DNA from: Elmis aenea
Taxonomy: Eukaryota > Arthropoda > Insecta > Coleoptera > Elmidae
Direction: 5' to 3'
DNA length: 64,000 nucleotides
Assembly (NCBI GenBank): GCA_947652605.1
Contig: OX393583.1
Location: 7,419,222 to 7,483,221, forward strand
The position numbers were made by a program, and so were the translations under genes. Each line of letters begins with the position of its first letter. Position 1 is the first letter of the stretch. Shown in pieces: positions 56,732 to 64,000 of this stretch. The notes beneath the pieces were generated by a model that worked only from the letters and a program-made list of their open reading frames with translations, had not been told where the DNA came from and made no database searches.

Positions 56732-57418
56732 GAAGGCGTACCAAAAGTGACTATATGTATTTTGGTGAATTTAGGTGTATTTTTATTATATTCTCGTTAA
56801 ATGGTATTACTACAAATTATTATACAAAATTATCTATTTAATTGGTGGTTCACACGATTTTCTTGTTAATTGTTTTATTTAATTTTCATACACACATTAT
56901 TGCATACTGAAGTAGGTACATAAGTAAAATATTAATTTTAAAATCAGTGTAAAAATGCCATAATTATGTGTTTTTCACATAGTATGCACCTTCATATAAG
57001 TATTGTGGCATCTTTATTAGGGCTTGTATGTGCTTGCCATCTTCGACTTTAACAACTTTTAAGTTTGCAATGGAGAACTTGTGGAACAGCTGAACTCTCG
57101 GTGTATGTTATACGCAATATTTATAGGTGCTATAACATAAGTAACTTATGAGAGTCCACTTTTTGGTTTTATGCACAGATAATAGGTGAACATGTATGGG
57201 TGATTATGAATGTGCAATAACGAGCTTATGTAGTAAGCTTACATTATGAAAAGCATGAAGAACAATAAAATTAGTGAAAATCAACAAAAAATCGTTTAAG
57301 AAATTTGTACTTTTTGAAATACATAATTTGAATGATAATGTGCATACCATGATAACAGAATAAAAAAAAACTAAAATACATCCACCAAAATAGATGGTCA
57401 CTTTTGGGATACCCCCTG
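56732..57418. mobile_element. TA-flanked 687-bp element, CAGGGGGTATCCCAAAAG ends
   Basis: Right end mirrored: CAGGGGGTATCCCAAAAGTG, then ACCATCTATTTTGGTGGAT. The left end GAAGGCGTACCAAAAGTGAC, then TATATGTATTTTGGTGAAT, is decayed at its first bases. TA on both sides. No coding content. The terminus is a variant of the CAGGGTG group. Confidence 0.7.
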
Positions 57419-57485
57419 TATAAAATTATACTTTTACATGCCTTTTCTTATAACATATTTAAAAAGGACATCAACATTCTATATA

Positions 57486-58393
57486 CAGGGTGCGTTTTAT
57501 GTTCCAGGCCGATTTTGTTCGGCCGCCATTTTAATTTGGCTGTCATTTGACAGTTCATATTTGACCGGCGTGTAGAGTGGGCTATAACAATTTATTATGG
57601 AACATCTATCTCAGCAACAACGTGTTGAAGTTATTAAAACATTTTTTAAAAAATAATTGTTCAATTGTAAATACGCGAAGAAAACTGCCTGATTTTTTTG
57701 GTGTTAATCATGTGCCAAGCAAGTCAACCATTCAGCGTGTAATAAATAATTTTGAAAGTTTGTATACACTGGGAGATAAAGCCAAAGACTGTATAGTGCG
57801 CCATTTGGGCCGGTGGCATCATTGGACCATATGTTTTTGAGGATGCTAGAGGCAATGCTGTAACAGTAACTGGTGATCGCTATCGTGACATGTTGGTAAA
57901 CTTTCTTATGCCCGAATTGGATCGATTGGGCCTACAGCACATGTGGTTTCAACAGGACGGTGCCACATCACACACATCTCGTGCTACGATGCAAATTTTG
58001 CGATAAACTTTCCCCGGCCGAATAATGTCAAAAAGTGGCGATATCGACTGGCCTCCACGATCCCCTGATTTGACCGCCCCCGATTATTTTCTATGGGGGT
58101 ACTTGAAGGGAAAGGTGTACACCAACAAACCAACCACAATCCCGATGCTTAAGGACAACATTCGAAAAGAAATTGCTGAAATAACACCAGAAGTCTGCGA
58201 AAATGTTATGAAAAATATGCTCGAAAGAGCTCGCGTTTGCGCCACGGCCAAAGGCGGCCACCTGACCAACGTTATATTCCATACATAATGTTAAAGACCA
58301 TATAATCAATCAATAAAATATAAATTATAAAATTGTGTTTCTTTTAAAAGTTATTCAAAAAAAACATCGGCCTAGAACATAAAACGCACCCTG
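57486..58393 (+). mobile_element. Tc1/mariner element of DD41D type, internally deleted
   Basis: Perfectly mirrored ends CAGGGTGCGTTTTATGTTC / GAACATAAAACGCACCCTG, one base differing further in, flanked by TA. The N-terminal part (57595-57800) has VLKLLKHFLKNNCSIV, LPDFFGVNHVPSKSTIQRVI and NNFESLYTLGDKAK, a mariner-type helix-turn-helix. The C-terminal part has GGIIGPYVFEDARGNAVT, HMWFQQDGATSHTSRATM, then DIDWPPRSPDLTAPDYFLWG. The aspartate codons at 57956 and 58082 are 42 codons apart, giving DD41D as in rosa/VISITOR-like elements. The block with the first aspartate is deleted and a stop occurs at about 58003. A full member would be about 1.2-1.3 kb. Confidence 0.88.
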
Positions 58394-58395
58394 TA

Positions 58396-59451
58396 TTAAG
58401 TAATTAATATGAACTCTACGTTTTAAAATAAAACAATTATAAGGCTAGGGTGTTTTTACTGGGGCTTCCTGTAATTTTTTTAATGATCGTTGTAACCTGC
58501 ATTTCCGATGAAAATAAGCCACCTCTTACAAACAAGAAGCAAATATGCAAACACGTATTTCTTTGAATGTTCCAAATAGTTCTTCGAAAAAAGTCTGGCG
58601 TGCGTGACAGTATTTTTATTATTTGTCGTATTAGTATGACATTTAATTGAGTATCATGTTAGAAATTTGTTTTTTCCGATGAATAATTCATAATCGAATT
58701 AAACCGAACCGTAATTTCAAACCGTAAACTGTAGCTGCCGTTATCGAGTTTTACAATATCAATAAAAAATACGGCCTCGCTATCGTAAAACAGCTAACCC
58801 TCGTTTCATTTAATTTTCTGATAATTTTACTACATGTTTAATGGTGCATATTGCATTTAACATGAACTTACCCTTACCCTATCGGTAATAAAGTGTACCC
58901 GCTTATCAAACTTTGTGGTTTATTTTTATGGGGCGTCGTTTTGGCGGTCTTAACCTATTTTTTTGATAAAACTTTTTTACGGTGGCCAACACTGCCAATA
59001 CAACACACCTTCTCGCACTTAACGAAGTATTAAATTTTACGAGATGATGTGGAGCAGATATCCACATTACTTTAAAGTGATTTTTAATTGCCGATGTTTT
59101 TTTGCCACTCACAATTTAATTCTTGTCTCTTTGATACGAATTTTTAAGTGTGTTTTATATTCGCGGAATGAGACAAAAGAGAAAAAGTGATAAAGTTAAA
59201 AATATTTTTATTGTATCATTTTTGGCATAAAAGCCAAATTTAGTGCTGATTGTCGTCTTAATTCATTTTCATTTACAATCGTCAAAAGAATGAGTTAAAA
59301 AAGGACGAATACTGAGTTTCGTGCAGTAATTAAATTCCTCAAAAAACAAGGAAAAAAATTGTAAAACATAAATAAAATGCAAGCAGTTTATGAAGATGCT
59401 TTTACTTATAAAACTATAAATTTAAATTTTCTTTACTGTCTTCTGTCTAAG
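58396..59451. other. Unique spacer
   Basis: 58680-58910 is unique and slightly GC-richer. Nothing recognised. Confidence 0.45.
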
Positions 59452-59806
59452 CAGGACCGGTCATCTATATATCGGGGCAACAACTGTTTTAGGGGCCCCT
59501 ATAAAAAAAAAATGTAATGATGTATGCTTTGTGCGTGTCACAGAATTTGCAAAATTATTTAATTACATGCCCTTACAGCCGTATTCATAGTCCTTCCTTG
59601 AGGAATAGGGATTCCTTATTCCTCGTTTCATGTTTCATAAATCTACCTTGACCGAACAAGGAACCTTATTGGCTACCTTATCTCAAGGGAGGTTGCGAGC
59701 TTCCTTGAGGCTTCCTCAATCCTTAAGATAAGGAAGGACTATGAATACGGCTGTTAGTAGGAAGTCGGGGTGCATTGCACCAACTGCACCCCCACCTGAC
59801 CGGTCC
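59452..59806. mobile_element. GGACCGGTCA-ended repeat, copy 1
   Basis: CAGGACCGGTCATC at the left and GACCGGTCC at the right are imperfect mirrored ends. The interior TATATCGGGGCAACAACTG, GTAATGATGTATGCTTTG and TACATGCCC recurs in the repeat at 61788. A PIF-type MITE sits inside at 59576-59753. The ends and size suggest a non-autonomous DNA transposon, class undetermined. Confidence 0.65.
59576..59753. mobile_element. PIF/Harbinger-type MITE (178 bp) with TTA duplication
   Basis: CAGCCGTATTCATAGTCCTT and its exact mirror AAGGACTATGAATACGGCTG, flanked by TTA at 59573-59575 and 59754-59756. A 3-bp TTA duplication and 24-bp perfect ends fit Tourist/PIF MITEs. The core is full of CCTTGAGG / CCTTATT words on both strands. 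Confidence 0.88.
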
Positions 59807-60003
59807 AATTCCTATCGCAAACTTACAAACATAAGGCTTATAAGGCTTACACTCGTTTTTATCACAAGACTTTAAAAAACATTAATTAATATGTAACCAA
59901 ACAAAACTAACATTTGTTTCGAGGGACGAAAACTACAGAACATGGCAATTACAGTTTATAAATCAGCCTAAATCATTCATAAACGTATTGTAAAAATGGT
60001 TCT

Positions 60004-60643
60004 AGGACAATCACCCCCCGGACAATAACCCCCGGACGATAACCCCCCGTACAAATAACCCCCAAACAAATAACCCCTGTGTAAAACACCCCCCGTGCAA
60101 AACAACAACGACTAACTTGAAATATCGGTAAATTATGATGGTCGTAATGTAAGTGTTAAAGTTGCAAATAAAAAAATTAAAGGCAGAATAACAATATAAT
60201 CTTCTACACACACCTTTCTTTTTAATACATTATTAACAATATTTATTTCCCTGTAAAATACTTTACAAATGTAAGTTTATTTAAATAAACCATAAAGTTT
60301 ACAAGCTTACTAATTTTAATCCTAATCATATGATGTTAACATAATTCCAAATCGCTGCATGATGGCCATAACAGTGAAAAATTGTGCGTTCAAAGGTAAC
60401 ACCCGAAGAAGATTGAATTGTTAATCTGCCTTAATTTCTTTTTTTTTGCAACTTTATCACTTTACATTGCGGCAATTATAATCTACTGTTACTTCAAGTT
60501 AGCCGTTGTTTTTTTCTGCACGGGGGGTTAATTGTCTGGGGGTTTTTTACACGGGGGGTTATTTGTCCGGGGGTTATTTGTACGGGGGGTTATTGTCCGG
60601 GGGTTGTTGTCCGGGGGGTGATTGTCCAGGGGGTGATTGTCCT
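60004..60643. mobile_element. Element with C/G-rich terminal tandem arrays (640 bp)
   Basis: The left 110 bp is a series of words of the type GGACAA(T/A)(T)AACCCCC: AGGACAATCACCCCCC, GGACAATAACCCCC, GGACGATAACCCCCC, GTACAAATAACCCCC, AACAAATAACCCC, then GTGCAAAAC. The right 120 bp is the mirror image in nearly the same unit order, including the GTAC, GTGTAAAA and GTGCA variants. The middle is ordinary AT-rich DNA. The ends pair as GGACAATCACCCCC. GTTC occurs next to both ends and may be a short target duplication. No protein. Confidence 0.8.
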
Positions 60644-61318
60644 GTTCCCGTAAAAATATATTAACGATTTATAATTAAAACAAGACGCTTTGTTTTTTCT
60701 CATAATGCAAAATGTTTATTGAAAAAGCGGCTTCATCAAGTCAATCAACTTAAAAGTACAAGATTGAACTTTAAAAATAACTTTCAACTCAAAATTGACC
60801 TACCTTTCATCAAAATAATCAGCGTACATCATCAGAGGCAACGCCAATTCCGGAGAAAAGCACACGTTGTTGCGAAAATCACACAATGAACGCTCAAAAT
60901 ACCATAAACACTTTCAAAATTGTTTTTGTCTCATCAGTTCCTCAACTGCCCTAATTATTATTACAAATTCAACGTCATTTCACTGCATTTAGTGGCCAGT
61001 GTCGCTATCCGGCGATCAGGAACGCTGTAGCCGGCTAGCGCAGGGACGCTAGAGTCAGCTGATTACGGCTAAGTTTATATAAAATGAGTTATTTCGATTT
61101 TCGGAATTGCACGACTTTTGCAAACACTTCCTACCGATAATTTAACACTCCGCGAACAATTTTCACTAACACAAGATAGTTTTTGCGCGAAATTAACATT
61201 AATTACGAGTAAATCAATTTGTCGATGAGTACAGCGTGTGTATTTTTGACGGATGAGACGCGCAATGGTGCGCGCCACCTATTAGGAACTTGACCAAATA
61301 ATTCAAACTGGTGTTCCA
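60644..61318. other. Spacer with GC-richer patch
   Basis: 60960-61080 is GC-richer and unique. A TATATAAA word near 61074-61081 lies at its edge on the minus strand. I cannot tell whether it is a promoter. Confidence 0.3.
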
Positions 61319-61585
61319 TTGGCTAGTTATTTAGCCATAGCATTATATTTTTACAACCGCGCCGCGGTGCAAGGTTTGCAGAAATATGAAGTGCGGCATA
61401 TTCAAAAAATTACGAACCAACTAACCTTACCTGCTAAGGAAATTGCCGAAAATTCAGCTGGTAAAGCAAATCTACAAGACAAGGCTTGTAAATTATTAAG
61501 GGTAAATGAATATTTAGTGTTACATGAGCATCTAGTCCGACATTTAATAACAGAGTCGGTAAGCTTTAGCGCAAAGACGAGTTAA
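61319..61585 (+). other. Unrecognised 88-residue open frame
   Basis: Reads MASYLAIALYFYNRAAVQGL, then a charged helical region (KYEVRHIQKITNQLTLPAKE) ending HLVRHLITESVSFSAKTS and a stop. The frame is less biased towards F/L/K than the chance frames around it and stays open through a mixed-composition region. It has no domain I recognise, no signal peptide and no clear splice sites. It could be an old transposon or gene remnant, or chance. Confidence 0.2.
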
Positions 61586-61787
61586 AAATCGAAAAACTGA
61601 AAGAACGAAGCTTTTTCGTGCCACTTTTGGTAATTTTTGGCCGGAAAATGAAAAATTTATTAGCAAGCAAACGAAACTGCCGTTTTAGTGATTTTCAATT
61701 TTAAATATCACTATCAAATAAACTAATTTTAAAAAAAGCATAAGCGGGTACTAAAGCTTTAATATTTTATTAATTTGGGTTACTACC

Positions 61788-62820
61788 CAGGACTGGTCAA
61801 CTATACAGGGTGATTGAAATTCGAGTTTAAGCATGGGGTTGGGAATCTTGCTTATTATAATAGCTACAGTATAGGTTTACATTTGACAAAGTTGCGAAAT
61901 TAGGTGCTCAATAATAATTCGAAGAGAAGTTGGAAGTATCTTAAACGGTATCCGAGAAAATTGGAAAAAAATCGGAAAATACGATTTTTGAAAATCGTCT
62001 ATAACTCCTTTGGTGTATGAAATATTTAAAATGTGTAAAAACATTGCCGAAGCAACTTTTTAAGCCGAATCGGATGGTGGTCACAAATTTTTCCTAGATC
62101 GATTCGTTTTTGTTTTATGACAACCAACTTTGTTTTTTCTTATGGGGACAATTTTCGCTATTTGCATAATCCAATAGCATTTATTTTTCTGAATCCATTG
62201 ATGTATCACACATGGTATTTTACTTCTTCTTTCATTGTCAAATTATAAAAAATACGTTTTTAACAACAACTATAAATCAGGTTGGCCGGTCATTGTAGTT
62301 TATGTTGTTACCATGACAACCAATTAACAAACTAAAAGTTTTGAAAGCCTATTACTTGTCAACATTAACTACGACTACAACTAATTTATAATGGTTATTG
62401 TTTAAAACCCTTTTTTTAAATTTGGCAATGAATAAAGAAGTAAAATACCATGTGTGATACATCGATGAATTCAGAAAAATAAATGCTATTTGATTATGTA
62501 AATATGTAATGTAAGTTTTCCTAATTTTCTCGGATACCGTTTGAGATATTTCCAATTTCTCTTTGCACCAAATTAAGCAACTTTGCCGAATTTAAACCTA
62601 TACTCTAGCTATTATAATAAGCGAGTTCTCATTGCTTAAACTCGAATTTCAATCACCCTGTATATCGGGGTTCGCGTGAAACAACTCTTTTGGGGCCGCT
62701 ATAAAAAAGTTTCTGTGAAATAAAATGATGTATGCTTTTGCAAAATAATTTAAATACATGCCATTTTGGATGCCCTAAGTCGAGGGCCCGGATGTATTGC
62801 ACCCCACACTTGACCGACCC
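61788..62820. mobile_element. GGACCGGTCA-ended repeat, copy 2, split by a foldback element
   Basis: CAGGACTGGTCAACTATA before and TATATCGGGGTTCGCGTG after the insert at 61806-62660 correspond to the uninterrupted stretch at 59452-59475. ATGATGTATGCTTTTGC, TACATGCC and CTTGACCGACCC complete it. Diverged from copy 1 by roughly a quarter of positions by eye. Confidence 0.7.
61806..62660. mobile_element. Foldback family of 16066, copy 3 (855 bp)
   Basis: TA-flanked ends CAGGGTGATTGAAATTCGAG and CTCGAATTTCAATCACCCTG, the best preserved termini of this family. The left arm is full (GACAACCAACTTTG; GATCGATTCGTTTTTGTTTT). The right arm lacks the central segment that contains those words, so it is a deletion derivative. 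The minus frame at 62352-62555 is arm sequence. Confidence 0.9.
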
Positions 62821-63289
62821 GAGTCCAAGTTAATTTCACAATTTTAAACGACTCAACTTGTCCAAAAGTTGCCGTTCTCCTTAATCTCTAATATTTATGG
62901 ATAATGTGTTGATTTTCTTTAATGTTTACACAAAAACGTTGTATTTTTGTTGGCCTGACTCGCTCTCTATGTCATAACAGGTTCGCAAAACAAACAATAG
63001 CAACCTAATGGAATATCAACATTGATTGTTTATTAAATAAAGTATGCTGTACCTTCCTTCGAGATTCCCAGTATTCCGGTAGCCGGTATTAATTAGTTTC
63101 AGCGGCGAGGCCCGGCGTTTCTATGCAAATATCTTGCCTGCGTTACATAATTTGAATACGTATTCATCGAAAAAATGGGGACCATGAATTGCGGCCGTGT
63201 TGTTTAAACAGTTTTAATAACGTCACATATGGAGCATCGTTTTCAGAAATTGTTAAATTTGCAAGACGTTTTCAACGCTTTTAATTTTA
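62821..63289. other. Unique spacer
   Basis: 63060-63200 is GC-richer. Nothing recognised. Confidence 0.45.
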
Positions 63290-64000
63290 GCGGAAAAATG
63301 TTTCTCTAAGTAATTCTTTCGTTAGAGAAAAAAGGAGAGCAAGGAGAAGATGGCAACAATTAAAGGATCCATCTGATAAAACTTTCTTAAATAATAAAAC
63401 ACAGATACTCAAAACCAAAAGAGAAATACAAAAGATTAAAGAAGAATCAATCCTACCTGAAAAACCTAACGGCAGATGAAGAAACACACTACTCCCTTTG
63501 GAAAGCGACAAAAAAGAACAATAGACCTACCATGTCAATTCCTTCTATTAGAAAGGACGCAGGCACATGGGCTAGAACTAACAAACAAAAAGCAGACTTG
63601 TTTGCTGATCACTTAGCGGACATTTTCACACCTAATCAGATACATGTGAATAATGTATTAGAGGAAGTAAATAACCCAAGAACAGAAAATATTTCTCCCG
63701 TTACCCCAAAAGATCTAGTAGAGGTAATAAAAAACAAGTTACGTTCAAAAAAGGCACCTTGATTTGACTTGATCACAGGTGAGATATTAAAGCAATTGCC
63801 CAGAAATAGCATAGCCATGCTTACTTATTTGTTTTACGCAACGTTTAGATTAAAACACCTTCCTAGTAGTTGGAAAGTAGCGAAAGTAATTATGCTGCCC
63901 TAACTGGGCAAACCACCGAATGATGTGAAATCCTATAGCCCTATCTCTCTACTACCGATTATTGCAAAATTATTCGAAAAACTTCTCATAAAAAAAACTA
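63290..64000 (+). pseudogene. Jockey-like LINE ORF2: start of reverse transcriptase, runs off the window
   Basis: Reads SLSNSFVREKRRARRRWQQL, after a frame change NYLKN-like sequence, DEETHYSLWKATKKNNRP, then SIPSIRKDAGTWARTNKQKA, DLFADHLADIFTPNQ, LVEVIKNKLRSKKAP, FDLITGEILKQLPRNS, LPSSWKVAKVIMLP and KSYSPISLLPIIAKLFEKLL. This is the linker and first reverse-transcriptase blocks of Jockey-clade elements. The frame from 63532 to 64000 is continuous except for TGA at 63760, where the conserved KAPGFD glycine would be, and TAA at 63901. The endonuclease end is missing and the YADD box lies beyond the window. Confidence 0.85.

Noticed and set aside
60011..60211. Glycine-rich repeat protein frame (GLFVWGLFVRGVIVRGLL)
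   Set aside because: It is the antisense of the C-rich terminal array of the 60004 element; glycine comes from the G-runs.
61074..61081. TATATAAA as a promoter of the 54233 host gene
   Set aside because: A single TATA word in AT-rich DNA, with no initiator or transcript evidence.

Overview
The window reads as non-coding nuclear DNA from an insect, possibly a beetle, though the order is a guess. It is strongly AT-rich, has no bacterial-style gene packing, and is built almost entirely from insect-type transposable elements: mariner/Tc1, PIF/Harbinger, hAT, piggyBac-like and Jockey/CR1-like non-LTR elements. No rRNA, tRNA or CRISPR array was recognised. Nearly all open frames are short chance frames or decayed transposon pieces.

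Only one piece of probable host gene is supported: a minus-strand exon at 54233-54371. It has a clean acceptor, a start codon, a 28-residue signal-peptide-like sequence and a consensus GTGAGT donor. The remaining exons would lie towards lower coordinates. If the call is right, most or all of 1-54232 may be one very large intron, which would explain the islands of unique, GC-richer, non-coding sequence between transposons.

Layout. 1-7.9 kb: LINE 3' fragments, a foldback element, a weak P-like transposase scrap and unique DNA. 7.9-10.4 kb: a mariner split by a CAGGGTG element that is itself split by a PIF/Harbinger element. 10.9-12.5 kb: a LINE split by a TA-flanked element. 13.4-18.8 kb: CAGGGTG foldback elements, one carrying a second Harbinger with a small element inside it. 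20.8-27.2 kb: an element arm, mariner and LINE scraps, a LINE ORF1 remnant and a hAT MITE. 28.3-33.1 kb: further foldback elements, a minisatellite and a GGGAGACC-ended element. 34.3-37.3 kb: two chimaeric mariner clusters, one carrying a hAT MITE. 38.3-43.4 kb: foldback arms, a 113-bp tandem repeat, a piggyBac-like MITE and a 1.9-kb palindrome. 45.0-53.6 kb: a LINE reverse transcriptase, a second TA element, hAT and palindromic elements. 54.2-64.0 kb: the host exon, hAT, a deleted DD41D mariner, a PIF MITE, an element with C-rich terminal arrays and a Jockey-like LINE running off the right edge.

Most elements are non-autonomous or dead. The recurring theme is many otherwise different families that share the same TA-flanked CAGGGTG terminus. 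One of them (57486-58393) still carries a recognisable DD41D transposase remnant. Several insertions can be proved from the window alone, because a second copy of the host repeat shows the empty site. All family calls rest on motif recognition by eye; no database search was possible.
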